Positions 33,769-42,376 of a stretch of DNA of 58,897 nucleotides are shown here, one piece after another. This stretch comes from Micavibrio_A sp040381535 (GTDB taxonomy: Bacteria > Pseudomonadota > Alphaproteobacteria > Micavibrionales > Micavibrionaceae). The notes under the pieces are model-generated. The model ran no database searches. It was not told the DNA's origin and worked only from the letters and a program-made list of their open reading frames with translations. The DNA is taken from positions 1 to 58,897 of the forward strand of contig JBEIHF010000011.1 in NCBI GenBank assembly GCA_040381535.1, read 5' to 3'. Both the position numbers and the translations under genes were made by a program. Position 1 is the first letter of the stretch. Every line of letters starts with the position of its first letter.

Positions 33769-34713
33769 TTATGGATTGATGCGGCGCAAAATTTCCGCGG
33801 CCACGAGGGCGGCATCGTTCAAAGGCGGATAGCCCCAGTTTTCGAGTCTGCCTTCGAAGGGGCGGATGATGCCTTGATCGCGCAGATTCTGGTGGAATTT
33901 ATCAAAGCGTTTCGTGCCGCCTTCCATTTCAATCATATACACGGGTTTGCCCGTGGTGGCGGCATCCGAAAGCATGGATACGGAATCGGCAGTGACCAGA
34001 ATAGCATCGGCCCAAGCGAGCATGCCCATGTAGGGATTGGCGCCTTCGCCGCTCCAAAAGAAATGCGGATGATCGCCGAGGCCTTTCAAAAGCGCGGCGC
34101 GTTGTGATTCCGTCGTGCGGCGCGAAGCTGTGATGGTCAAGCTGCCCTTTAACTGCGCCAATTGTGCGCCGAGTTTTTCCATCGCGTATTCGGTGACGGT
34201 GTGCGCCTTAGAATTCCCGCCGATCAATACGGCAATATGCGGTGAAGGCATCATCGCGAACAAAGGCGCAAAATCATTGCGTGCTCGGGTGAGACCGTAA
34301 TTCGTGATGCGGTTCGGCGCCGCGTTCGTCACCAGAACATTTGCACCGCGCGTCGGATCATGCGCAGGAACGGCGACCAGATCGAAATTTTTCGGATCGA
34401 TGCGTGGGTCCTGTAATTGCACCGTGAAAGTCTTTCCGGCGCTTTTGCGTTTGATGTAACGTGCAGCCGCAACGCTCTTGCGACCCGAAGCGATCAACAG
34501 ATCAGGCCAAGGGCCGGTGAGGGGCGTGTCGAAGGAGCATGCACATTCAAAGCCGATATACGGTGTGAAAAAAAGCCACGGCTGGCGCAATTTTACGCGC
34601 TTTACTTCGGGTTCTAGGCCCAATTGTTCGGCAACGCCGAGACATTGGTTCTCGGTTCCGGCCATGCCTTCCGTGACAATCCAGCATTGCAGGGATTTGG
34701 GGTTGACGTTCAT
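33769..34713 (-). CDS. ELM1/GtrOC1-family protein (DUF1022)
   Basis: A 314-residue protein of the family named after plant mitochondrial fission factor ELM1. Bacterial members are predicted nucleotide-sugar glycosyltransferase-like proteins with a GT-B-like fold. It begins with the characteristic WIVTEGMAGTENQCLGVAE. It continues with PDLLIASGRKS, the QLQDPRI segment and an ADSVSMLSDA region near residue 240. Bacterial function is unproven; a role in cell envelope glycosylation is an inference. Divergent from lrp. Confidence 0.87.
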   Translation of the reverse strand: MNVNPKSLQCWIVTEGMAGTENQCLGVAEQLGLEPEVKRVKLRQPWLFFTPYIGFECACSFDTPLTGPWPDLLIASGRKSVAAARYIKRKSAGKTFTVQLQDPRIDPKNFDLVAVPAHDPTRGANVLVTNAAPNRITNYGLTRARNDFAPLFAMMPSPHIAVLIGGNSKAHTVTEYAMEKLGAQLAQLKGSLTITASRRTTESQRAALLKGLGDHPHFFWSGEGANPYMGMLAWADAILVTADSVSMLSDAATTGKPVYMIEMEGGTKRFDKFHQNLRDQGIIRPFEGRLENWGYPPLNDAALVAAEILRRINP

Positions 34714-34750
34714 AATTGGTTCAATATCTTACCAGCCTACAGAAAACCAC

Positions 34751-34779
34751 TTGTAATTATGTTTCAGCAACTTTATATC
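34751..34779 (+). promoter_or_regulatory. Predicted sigma-70 promoter of lrp
   Basis: TTGTAA and TATATC separated by 17 nt in the divergent spacer between the ELM1-family gene and lrp. It leaves a leader of about 60 nt. Confidence 0.45.
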
Positions 34780-34844
34780 AGCATACGCACAAAAGGCAGT
34801 AATCTTTTTGCGCGAACTTGTAACAATATTCCCGAAAGTACCGC

Positions 34845-35330
34845 ATGCGCCGCATTAAGCTCGACAAAATCGATCGTAAAATCCTCAAAGACCTACAATC
34901 AGACGGACGTATTACCAACGTAGAGCTCGCAAAACGCGCCGGAATTTCCGCGCCGCCGTGCTTGCGCCGTGTGCGCTCTTTGGAAGAAAGTGGTTTTATC
35001 AAAGGCTATCATGCACGCATCGAACCGCAGGCGATGGGATACGGCATAACAGTTTTCGCGCTGGTGCGTTTGACATCGCAGGCCGAAGCCGATTTGAAAT
35101 CATTCGAAGACACCTGCCGCAGCTGGCCGCTGGTGCGTGAATGCCATATGCTTTCGGGCGAAGTGGATTTCATGCTCCGCATCGTCGCCAAGGATTGGGA
35201 TTCATATCAACGCTTCCTGACCGAAAACCTGACATCCGCCAAGAATGTCACGTCGGTCAAAACTATGCCGCTGGTGCGCACGGCGAAAGAAGAGCCGGGC
35301 GTGCCGATCGAAGTGGATGAAGGCAAGTAA
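34845..35330 (+). CDS. lrp: Lrp/AsnC-family transcriptional regulator
   Basis: A 161-residue feast/famine regulator. The N-terminal helix-turn-helix (LDKIDRKILKDLQSDGRI, VELAKRAGISAPPCLRRV) is followed by the RAM ligand-binding/oligomerisation domain (GYGITVFALVRL, LSGEVDFMLRIVAKDWDSY). It probably responds to an amino acid. In alphaproteobacteria lrp commonly sits between greA and trxB-lsrB, as here. The stop is followed 1 nt later by the pterin dehydratase start, implying coupling. Confidence 0.93.
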   Translation: MRRIKLDKIDRKILKDLQSDGRITNVELAKRAGISAPPCLRRVRSLEESGFIKGYHARIEPQAMGYGITVFALVRLTSQAEADLKSFEDTCRSWPLVRECHMLSGEVDFMLRIVAKDWDSYQRFLTENLTSAKNVTSVKTMPLVRTAKEEPGVPIEVDEGK

Positions 35331-35331
35331 T

Positions 35332-35619
35332 ATGCACCCCGAACTCTTCCCCGACCCGCAAGAGCGCGTAAAAAACTTGAAGGGGTGGAGTTTATCTTCC
35401 GATCACAAAACGATTTCCAAATCTTTTAAATTCAAGGATTTCAAGGAAGCCTTCGCTTTCATGACGAAAGCTGGCGCAATCGCCGACGCGATGGATCACC
35501 ATCCAGATTGGCACAATGTCTATAACAAGGTGGACATATCCCTAAGTACGCACGACAAAGGCGGGCTTACCAATCTCGATATCAAGCTGGCGGAAAAGAT
35601 CGACGCAATCGCGTCCTGA
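35332..35619 (+). CDS. phhB: 4a-hydroxytetrahydrobiopterin dehydratase
   Basis: A 95-residue pterin-4a-carbinolamine dehydratase. It dehydrates 4a-hydroxytetrahydropterin to recycle the cofactor of aromatic amino-acid hydroxylases, or serves as a molybdopterin-related dehydratase in organisms without them. The signature MDHHPDWHNVYNKVDISLSTH contains the active-site His residues, and the N-terminal W..... SF.F.DF pattern fits. The ATG at 35332 follows the lrp stop by 1 nt. The gene ends flush against the convergent greA stop. Confidence 0.93.
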   Translation: MHPELFPDPQERVKNLKGWSLSSDHKTISKSFKFKDFKEAFAFMTKAGAIADAMDHHPDWHNVYNKVDISLSTHDKGGLTNLDIKLAEKIDAIAS

Positions 35620-36096
35620 TTATTCGAAAATAACTTCGACAATTTCATAATTGACCACACCTTTAGGGCTGCGCACGACAACGCTATCGCCTTGCGATTT
35701 TCCGATCAACGCGCGCGCAATGGGCGATGTTATAGAAATTTTTCCTTTGTCGGCGTTTGATTCATATTCACCGACCAGATGCAAACGTCGTTGTTCGTCG
35801 GTTTCTTCATCAACGATAACAACCTTCGCGCCGAATTTTACAACTTTTTGACCTACGAATTGTTTGGGATCGATAATGTCAGCAGAGCCGATGACGGCTT
35901 CCAGCTCCTTGATGCGGCCTTCGTTGTGGCTTTGTTGTTCTTTGGCAGCGCTATATTCGGCGTTCTCCGACAAATCCCCATGCGCACGCGCTTCGGCGAT
36001 AGCCGCTATAATGGCGGGGCGTCTTTTATGGATGCGGTCACGCACTTCGATTTCGAGTGCAACCAGACCTTCGCGGGTGATTGGAATTTTATCCAT
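35620..36096 (-). CDS. greA: Transcription elongation factor GreA
   Basis: Stimulates cleavage of backtracked RNA in RNA polymerase. The 158-residue protein has the N-terminal coiled coil with ARAHGDLSENAEYSAAKEQQ (the acidic tip residues in DLSENAEY) and a C-terminal FKBP-like domain (SPIARALIGKSQGDSVVVRSP). The ATG at 36096 gives the canonical MDKIPITREGLVALE start, and AGGACGGA on the minus strand precedes it. In alphaproteobacteria greA usually follows carB; here a small EF-hand gene and a terminator lie between. Confidence 0.97.
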   Translation of the reverse strand: MDKIPITREGLVALEIEVRDRIHKRRPAIIAAIAEARAHGDLSENAEYSAAKEQQSHNEGRIKELEAVIGSADIIDPKQFVGQKVVKFGAKVVIVDEETDEQRRLHLVGEYESNADKGKISITSPIARALIGKSQGDSVVVRSPKGVVNYEIVEVIFE

Positions 36097-36186
36097 GGTA
36101 TCCGTCCTGAAAATAAAATCCGCCAAGCATGTGGCGGAGGAGTTACAGCTAATCAAGGATCGTTCGTGCCGTCAAGTGATACAGCG

Positions 36187-36216
36187 AAACCCCCGGCGTT
36201 TGATGGCCGGGGGTTT
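36187..36216 (-). terminator. Bidirectional terminator
   Basis: AAACCCCCGGC and GCCGGGGGTTT form an 11-bp stem around an 8-nt loop, located just after the EF-hand gene stop on the minus strand. It isolates greA from the upstream gene. Confidence 0.9.
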
Positions 36217-36234
36217 GCTTAAACAGTGTAGTTC

Positions 36235-36600
36235 TTATGGGTTTTTGATGCCGGCCCTGTTGAAGTTGTATTTGGTCATCGAGTTACCCGTGGCTACTTT
36301 GGCAGGACCAGACTTGCTAAACACGCGGAATTCTTCGATCGTCAGAAGATCATCGTTGTTAGAGTCGTTGGCTACAAACATCTCATATTCATTTTGCAGA
36401 AGAGCGGCTCTTTGAAATTCGTTGAAATTCAAGGCCCCATCGCCGCTTGTGTCGGCACGACGGAATTCCGCATCACGATCATTGTAAATGGTTTCCGTAT
36501 TAACGTAACCGACCACTTTTCTTACTTCACGAGCGAAAGAGGGGGCGGCTACGGTGATTGCGATGGCGGCAACGCCAAGGCCAAGCATGAGTTTTTTCAT
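36235..36600 (-). CDS. Exported EF-hand calcium-binding protein
   Basis: A 121-residue periplasmic or secreted protein. It has a signal peptide to about residue 23 (SFA/RE). One good EF-hand loop, DTSGDGALNFNE (residues 50-61), is followed by a second weaker loop, DSNNDDLLTIEE (79-90). It probably binds Ca2+ outside the cytoplasm; its partner is unknown. AAGGAGA precedes the ATG on the minus strand. It is bounded by its own terminator and lies between carB and greA, an insertion into an otherwise conserved gene order. Confidence 0.87.
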   Translation of the reverse strand: MKKLMLGLGVAAIAITVAAPSFAREVRKVVGYVNTETIYNDRDAEFRRADTSGDGALNFNEFQRAALLQNEYEMFVANDSNNDDLLTIEEFRVFSKSGPAKVATGNSMTKYNFNRAGIKNP

Positions 36601-36672
36601 GATATTTCTCCTTAAAAGTTAAATTAACAAAGCAATGTGCTGCACCAACTTTTAAGGGGCGGAAAAGTTCCT

Positions 36673-39600
36673 CTATTCCGCCGCTTCTCGTTCCGTATCT
36701 TCTTCCTTACGGAAAAATTCCTGAAGGGATTTTACCTCCATATCGCGGTCTTTCATGGACTGGATAGCCTGAACACCGGCGCGCGCCGCCGTAAGAAGCG
36801 TGTAATGCGGAATTTTATAGGTAAGGGCCATGCGGCGGATCGAAAGCCCGTCGGCCAAAGCCTGAGGCCCTTTCGTGGTTGTGTTGATCATGAAGTCGAT
36901 ATCACCGTTGATGATGGAATCCACGATGTGCGGACTTCCTTCCATCACCTTGTTCACGCGTGTGACTTCGAGTCCTTTTTCTTTCAGCAGACGCGCCGTG
37001 CCGCCCGTGGCGACCAATTTGAATCCGAGTTCCATCAATTCAAAAGCGATGGGAATCAATTTTTCTTTGTCGCTGTCTTTGACGGACAAAAACACGGTAC
37101 CTTCGGTGGGAAGGATGGTGCCCGCCGCCAACTGCGATTTGGCGAAGGCCTGCGCGACGTCTTTGTCGATGCCCATGACTTCGCCCGTCGATTTCATTTC
37201 GGGGCCGAGTAGAACATCGGTACCTGGGAAACGAGAGAAGGGGAACACAGGTGCCTTTACGCAAGTATGATCCATCGACATGCCGACGAGCAGCTCAGAG
37301 AAGTCCGAGAGAGCTTCGCCCGCCATGATACGCGCGGCGATTTTGGCAACGGGCACGCCCGTGGCTTTGGCGACGAACGGCACCGTGCGCGATGCACGCG
37401 GGTTTACTTCAAGAATGTAGATGTCATATTCGCCTGTGACTTTGTTGTGTTTCAACGCGAACTGGATATTCATTAAGCCTTTGACTTTGAGAGCCTTGGC
37501 CAGTTTGATGGTTTGCGCTTCGAGTTCCTTTACGGTTTTAAAGGGCAGGGAGTGTGGCGGCAGAACGCAGGCGGAGTCCCCCGAATGCACGCCGGCCTCT
37601 TCGATATGTTCCATGATACCGGCGATGTAAACGGTTTTACCGTCCGACAATGCATCGACATCGATTTCCATTGCGCCTTTGAGATAGCGGTCTAGCAGAA
37701 CGGGGTTCTTGCCCGATACCTGCAAAGCACGCGCCATATAGGATTTCATTTCATCGAACGTCTGGACGATTTCCATGCCTTGCCCGCCCAGAACATAGGA
37801 TGGACGGATAACGATCGGGAAGCCAATCTCTTCTGCCTTTTCCAATGCTTCTTCTTCAGTACGGCACAGCGCGTTGTCGGGCTGGCGCAGTTTGAGTTTG
37901 TGCAAAAGTTTTTGGAAACGTTCGCGGTCTTCAGCCAGATCGATGGAATCCGTATCAGTGCCGAGAATTTTAATGCCTGCAGCTTCGAGATCATGCGCGA
38001 GTTTTAGCGGCGTTTGCCCGCCGAGTTGAACAACAACGCCGTGTATCTTGCCGTTTTTCTCTTCGGTGCGGATAATCTCAATGACATCTTCGGCCGTGAG
38101 CGGTTCGAAATATAAACGATCCGATGTGTCGTAATCCGTGGACACGGTTTCGGGGTTGCAGTTGATCATGATGGTTTCATAACCCGCTTCTTTCAAAGCA
38201 TAGCAGGCGTGGACGCAGCAATAATCGAATTCGATCCCTTGGCCAATACGGTTCGGTCCGCCCCCCAAGATGACTACTTTTTGTTTGTCTGTGGGTTCCG
38301 ATTCACATTCAGCGGCTGCAAGGCCGTTGCCTTCATAACAGGAATACATATACGGCGTGTCGGACGGAATTTCGGCGGCGCAGGTATCAATGCGTTTGAA
38401 CACGGGGCGCACATTGTGTTTGTGGCGTGCTTTGGTTACGGATTTTTCTTCGACATTAACGAGTTTGGCAAGGCGGGAGTCCGAGAACCCCATCTTCTTG
38501 ATCTGCATCCAGCCTTCGGCATCTGCTGGCAGGCCCTTTTCTTTGATCGAATTTTCCTTATCGACGATATTCTTGATGCGTTTTAAGAACCAGGGGTCGA
38601 TTTTGCAGGCTTCATGAATTTCTTCGATTGTGAAACCATTGCGCATGGCTTGCGCGACATACAAGATACGGCGCGGCGCGGGGTTGGAAAGGGCCGCGCG
38701 TATCTCGTCATGGTCCGGTGTTTCGTTTTCACCGATTTTCATGTCGTTGAACCCGTTCAAGCCATCTTCAAGCGAGCGTAGCGCTTTTTGCATCGCTTCT
38801 TCGAACGAACGGCCCATCGCCATGGCTTCGCCGACGGACTTCATGGATGTGGTAAGTGTTTTTTTTGCGCCGCGGAATTTATCGAAATTGAAGCGTGGAA
38901 TTTTGACGACGATATAATCAATGGTAGGTTCAAACGACGCAGGCGTTTTGCCGCCCGTGATGTCATTGCCCAGTTCATCCAATGTGTAACCAACCGCGAG
39001 TTTTGCCGCGATCTTGGCAATCGGAAAGCCTGTGGCTTTGGATGCCAGCGCCGACGAGCGCGAAACGCGAGGGTTCATTTCAATCACGATCATGCGGCCC
39101 GTTTGGGGATGGATGGCGAACTGCACGTTCGATCCGCCCGTTTCCACGCCGATACCGCGCAAAACCTTGATCGAGGCGTTGCGCATAATTTGATATTCTT
39201 TGTCAGTGAGCGTCAGTGCAGGCGCAACTGTGATTGAATCCCCCGTGTGCACGCCCATCGGGTCGATATTTTCTATGGAGCAGACGATAATGCAGTTGTC
39301 ATTTTTATCACGCACGACTTCCATTTCGAATTCTTTCCAGCCGAGAAGGGATTCTTCGACCAGAATTTGCGAAATGGGGGAGGCGTCGAGGCCTTCCTTG
39401 ATGAATTGTTCGTATTGTTCTTTGTTGTAAGCGATACCGCCGCCCGTTCCGCCGAGCGTGAAGGCGGGACGAATGATGGCGGGCAGGCCGATGATGGCTA
39501 GAGCTGCGCGGGCCTCTTCCATATTGTGCGCGAGTTCGGATTTGGCGGATTCCAATCCCAGTTCGGTCATGCATTGTTTAAAGAGGTGACGGTCTTCGGC

Positions 39601-39975
39601 TTTGGAAATCGCTTCGCGGTTCGCGCCGATCAGTTCGATGCCGAGGCGGTCGAGTGTTCCGTCTTCGGCCAATGCGAGTGCTGTGTTGAGCGCTGTTTGC
39701 CCTCCCATGGTGGGCAGTAGCGCGTTGGGACGTTCTTTTTCCAAAATTTTTGCGACGATCGCGGGAGTAATCGGTTCGATATAAGTCGCGTCCGCCATCG
39801 TCGGGTCGGTCATGATGGTCGCGGGGTTAGAATTGACCAGAACGACGCGATAACCTTCTTCTTTGAGCGCTTTACATGCCTGCGTGCCAGAATAATCGAA
39901 TTCGCATGCTTGCCCTATGATGATAGGGCCAGCGCCAATTATACAGATGGTTTTCATGTCGGTCCGTTTAGGCAT
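36673..39975 (-). CDS. carB: Carbamoyl-phosphate synthase large subunit
   Basis: The 1100-residue synthetase subunit makes carbamoyl phosphate from bicarbonate, ammonia (from CarA) and two ATP, feeding pyrimidine and arginine synthesis. Two homologous ATP-grasp halves are visible. The first begins MPKRTDMKTICIIGAGPI and the second begins KVVILGGGPNRIGQGIEFDY near residue 560. Each has its ATP-grasp motifs (VIRPAFTLGG, VIRPSYVLGG). The C-terminal MGS-like allosteric domain starts near residue 950. The ATG at 39975 gives the canonical MPKRTD start and overlaps the carbonic anhydrase stop by 8 nt. Confidence 0.98.
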   Translation of the reverse strand: MPKRTDMKTICIIGAGPIIIGQACEFDYSGTQACKALKEEGYRVVLVNSNPATIMTDPTMADATYIEPITPAIVAKILEKERPNALLPTMGGQTALNTALALAEDGTLDRLGIELIGANREAISKAEDRHLFKQCMTELGLESAKSELAHNMEEARAALAIIGLPAIIRPAFTLGGTGGGIAYNKEQYEQFIKEGLDASPISQILVEESLLGWKEFEMEVVRDKNDNCIIVCSIENIDPMGVHTGDSITVAPALTLTDKEYQIMRNASIKVLRGIGVETGGSNVQFAIHPQTGRMIVIEMNPRVSRSSALASKATGFPIAKIAAKLAVGYTLDELGNDITGGKTPASFEPTIDYIVVKIPRFNFDKFRGAKKTLTTSMKSVGEAMAMGRSFEEAMQKALRSLEDGLNGFNDMKIGENETPDHDEIRAALSNPAPRRILYVAQAMRNGFTIEEIHEACKIDPWFLKRIKNIVDKENSIKEKGLPADAEGWMQIKKMGFSDSRLAKLVNVEEKSVTKARHKHNVRPVFKRIDTCAAEIPSDTPYMYSCYEGNGLAAAECESEPTDKQKVVILGGGPNRIGQGIEFDYCCVHACYALKEAGYETIMINCNPETVSTDYDTSDRLYFEPLTAEDVIEIIRTEEKNGKIHGVVVQLGGQTPLKLAHDLEAAGIKILGTDTDSIDLAEDRERFQKLLHKLKLRQPDNALCRTEEEALEKAEEIGFPIVIRPSYVLGGQGMEIVQTFDEMKSYMARALQVSGKNPVLLDRYLKGAMEIDVDALSDGKTVYIAGIMEHIEEAGVHSGDSACVLPPHSLPFKTVKELEAQTIKLAKALKVKGLMNIQFALKHNKVTGEYDIYILEVNPRASRTVPFVAKATGVPVAKIAARIMAGEALSDFSELLVGMSMDHTCVKAPVFPFSRFPGTDVLLGPEMKSTGEVMGIDKDVAQAFAKSQLAAGTILPTEGTVFLSVKDSDKEKLIPIAFELMELGFKLVATGGTARLLKEKGLEVTRVNKVMEGSPHIVDSIINGDIDFMINTTTKGPQALADGLSIRRMALTYKIPHYTLLTAARAGVQAIQSMKDRDMEVKSLQEFFRKEEDTEREAAE

Positions 39976-40600
39976 TGTCGCTCTTCTTATTTCCTGTGAG
40001 TGTTACAAATTGTTTGAATTCGTTGTTGTATTGCAAAAGCGCGCCGCTTTCCATGTCAAAAAGCCATGGTTTGATAACAACGCGCCTTTCGGCCAGAGCG
40101 CTCGCGACGCTGGGGTAGGATTTCAAATTTTCTGCCGAGAGCAGGACGATTTCTTCTTCCGCGTGGCGGAGCAATTCTTCTTGCGTGTGCACGTTACCCG
40201 CATTGGTTTTCGCTCTTTCGAGGCCTTCGCGCGCGATGTTGGTGAAAGAAGAAATTTCCTCATCATCCGTTTGTTCGACCATCGCCTTGATCGCACCGCA
40301 GCCCGTGTGGCCAAGCACGATGATTTCCTTCACTTTATTATGCACGAGCGCGAATTGTAGGGCGGCGGAAAGTGCCGTCCCTTTTTTATAGGGGCGAACG
40401 ATGGCGCCCATCGCCTTGTGTGCAAAAAAAGTCCCCGGTTCGGGGCGGAAGATGGTGCCGGGGTTGGATCTGGAATCTATGCAGGAAATGATAAAGTAAT
40501 CCGGCGACTGGCCATCCTTCACGAGCTTCTTCATGAGGGTGTTACCCTCGTAATTATCCTTTCGAAACAGTTTGAAGCCATTGAGTAGAAGGTTTGCCAT
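39968..40600 (-). CDS. Beta-class carbonic anhydrase, within the car operon
   Basis: A 210-residue beta-carbonic anhydrase interconverting CO2 and bicarbonate. The zinc ligands are present: Cys40, with the Asp42/Arg44 dyad in SCIDSRSNP, and His98/Cys101 in LGHTGCGA. The start shares one base with the carA stop (TAATG), and the stop overlaps the carB start by 8 nt. Translation of all three is therefore probably coupled. The likely role is local supply of bicarbonate, the carbon substrate of CarB (inference from the operon). No signal peptide; cytoplasmic. Confidence 0.95.
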   Translation of the reverse strand: MANLLLNGFKLFRKDNYEGNTLMKKLVKDGQSPDYFIISCIDSRSNPGTIFRPEPGTFFAHKAMGAIVRPYKKGTALSAALQFALVHNKVKEIIVLGHTGCGAIKAMVEQTDDEEISSFTNIAREGLERAKTNAGNVHTQEELLRHAEEEIVLLSAENLKSYPSVASALAERRVVIKPWLFDMESGALLQYNNEFKQFVTLTGNKKSDNA

Positions 40601-41772
40601 TATGCCGCCTTGCTCGTTTTGATCATGTCGACGAATCGTCCGAAGAGGTAATGAGAATCTTGGGGACCCGGTGACGCTTCGGGGTGGTATTGCACGGAGA
40701 AGGCGGGTTTGTCCTTCAAACGCAAACCTTCATTCGTGCCGTCGAACAAAGACACGTGCGTGACTTCGGCATTGGCGGGCAATGATTCAGGCATGACACA
40801 AAAACCATGGTTCTGCGAAGTGATTTCGACTTTACCTGTTGTTAGGTCTTTCACGGGCTGGTTTGCGCCGCGGTGGCCTTGATGCATTTTCTTTGTTTTG
40901 CCACCGATAGCCAATGCCAAAATTTGATGGCCCAGACAAATGCCGAAGATCGGCATGTTCTTTGCCAGCAAAGCCTTGATCGTCGGCACGGCATATTCAC
41001 CAGTCGCCGCGGGATCACCAGGGCCGTTCGATAAAAACACGCCATCGGGTTTGTGGTTCATGATGTCTTCTGCCGTGGCGTTGCCCGGAACGACCGTGAC
41101 TTTACAGCCCGAAGCGGCGAGGCAACGTAGGATATTTCTCTTCGCGCCAAAATCCATCGCAACGACATGATATTGCGCGTTATCGATTTTGCCGTAGCCC
41201 GTTTTCAAATCCCAAATAGTTTCATCCCACTTATAAGTCTGGGTGCAGGAAACATCTTTCGCGAGATCCATGCCCTCTAAACCCGGCCATGCGGCGGCCT
41301 CTTTTTTCAGCGCGTCCAGATCGAATTTTCCGTCGGCCTGATGACAGACGATACCGTTCGGCGCGCCTATATTGCGAATGCGGCGCGTAAGCGCGCGTGT
41401 GTCGATGCCACAAATGCCTGGAAGATTATAAGTCTTCAGCCAGTCGTTGAAATGTTTGGTGGCGCGCCAGCTTTCCTCATCCGTGATTTGTTCCCGCAGG
41501 ATACAGCCGCGCGCGGCGGGATTGATTGTTTCAATGTCCTGATCGTTCGTGCCGACATTGCCGATATGGGGGAAGGTGAAATTTATGATCTGGGCCGCGT
41601 AGGAGGGGTCGGTCAGGATTTCCTGATACCCGGTCATCGATGTGTTGAAGCAGATTTCGCCGACAGCCTTGGTTTGCGCCCCGATCCCTTGTCCATAAAG
41701 CACCGATCCATCGGCCAAAACGATGACCGCGCTTGCGTTTTTAGGGGGCTTGGGGGTAGATATATCGGTCAT
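40600..41772 (-). CDS. carA: Carbamoyl-phosphate synthase small subunit
   Basis: The 390-residue glutaminase subunit, which hydrolyses glutamine and channels ammonia to CarB. The N-terminal CarA domain has ADGSVLYGQGIGA, and NTSMTGYQEILTDPSYA. The class I glutamine amidotransferase domain has the nucleophile Cys in FGICLGHQILALA and the His-Glu pair in QYHPEASPGP. I start at 41772 (MTDISTPKPPKN), where GGAAG precedes the ATG. The frame extending to 41823 adds residues without homology. First gene of carA - carbonic anhydrase - carB. Confidence 0.97.
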   Translation of the reverse strand: MTDISTPKPPKNASAVIVLADGSVLYGQGIGAQTKAVGEICFNTSMTGYQEILTDPSYAAQIINFTFPHIGNVGTNDQDIETINPAARGCILREQITDEESWRATKHFNDWLKTYNLPGICGIDTRALTRRIRNIGAPNGIVCHQADGKFDLDALKKEAAAWPGLEGMDLAKDVSCTQTYKWDETIWDLKTGYGKIDNAQYHVVAMDFGAKRNILRCLAASGCKVTVVPGNATAEDIMNHKPDGVFLSNGPGDPAATGEYAVPTIKALLAKNMPIFGICLGHQILALAIGGKTKKMHQGHRGANQPVKDLTTGKVEITSQNHGFCVMPESLPANAEVTHVSLFDGTNEGLRLKDKPAFSVQYHPEASPGPQDSHYLFGRFVDMIKTSKAA

Positions 41773-41849
41773 AAAGACGCTTCCAGTTTTGAATGGGCCA
41801 CTGGAAGATGATTTAATAACCAAAACCGCCCCTGTATGGAAGGAAAAAC

Positions 41850-42311
41850 ATGTGTACGCGCGAAAATATTAACGCCGCCATGAAGGAAGCATTGAAAAAC
41901 AAGGACATGGAGCGTCTTGCTACTGTGCGTCTTATCATCGCCGCCATGAAGGATAAGGACATCAAATCTCGCACCGACGGCCCCAATTCGGGCATTGACG
42001 AATCGACCCTGTTGTCCCTCCTTCAGAGCATGATCAAGCAGCGGAGCGAATCTTCGAAAATCTTCCGTGATAATGCCCGCCCCGAACTGGCCGACAAGGA
42101 AGACGCTGAAATAGCAGTAATCGAGAGCTTCCTACCCAAACAATTGTCCGACGACGAGGTAGCCAAAATCATAGGCGACATCATCGCCAACACGGGTGCA
42201 AGCGGAATCAAGGATATGGGCAAGGTGATGGGCGAACTCAAAGCAAATTACGCTGGTCAACTCGATATGGGCAAGGTAGGCAGCGTTATAAAACAAAAGC
42301 TTTCGGCATAA
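41850..42311 (+). CDS. yqeY: GatB/YqeY-domain protein
   Basis: A 153-residue soluble protein of the YqeY family, related to the C-terminal tRNA-binding tail domain of GatB. Its exact function is not settled, but a link to tRNA amidation or RNA is assumed from the fold. The order is typical: N-terminal INAAMKEALKNKDMERLATVR, the middle ...DAEIAVIESFLPKQLSD and C-terminal DMGKVMGELKANYAGQLDMG. It precedes dnaG and rpoD in the alphaproteobacterial version of the macromolecular-synthesis cluster. Confidence 0.93.
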   Translation: MCTRENINAAMKEALKNKDMERLATVRLIIAAMKDKDIKSRTDGPNSGIDESTLLSLLQSMIKQRSESSKIFRDNARPELADKEDAEIAVIESFLPKQLSDDEVAKIIGDIIANTGASGIKDMGKVMGELKANYAGQLDMGKVGSVIKQKLSA

Positions 42312-42376
42312 TTATTGATGATTATGTGAATATAAAAACCTTGGCGTTTTTGGCGACTCCTCTTTAAACATAAAGC

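Noticed and set aside
36600..36660. A CtrA site upstream of the EF-hand gene (several TTAA)
   Set aside because: Spacings are 3 and 8 nt, not 7.
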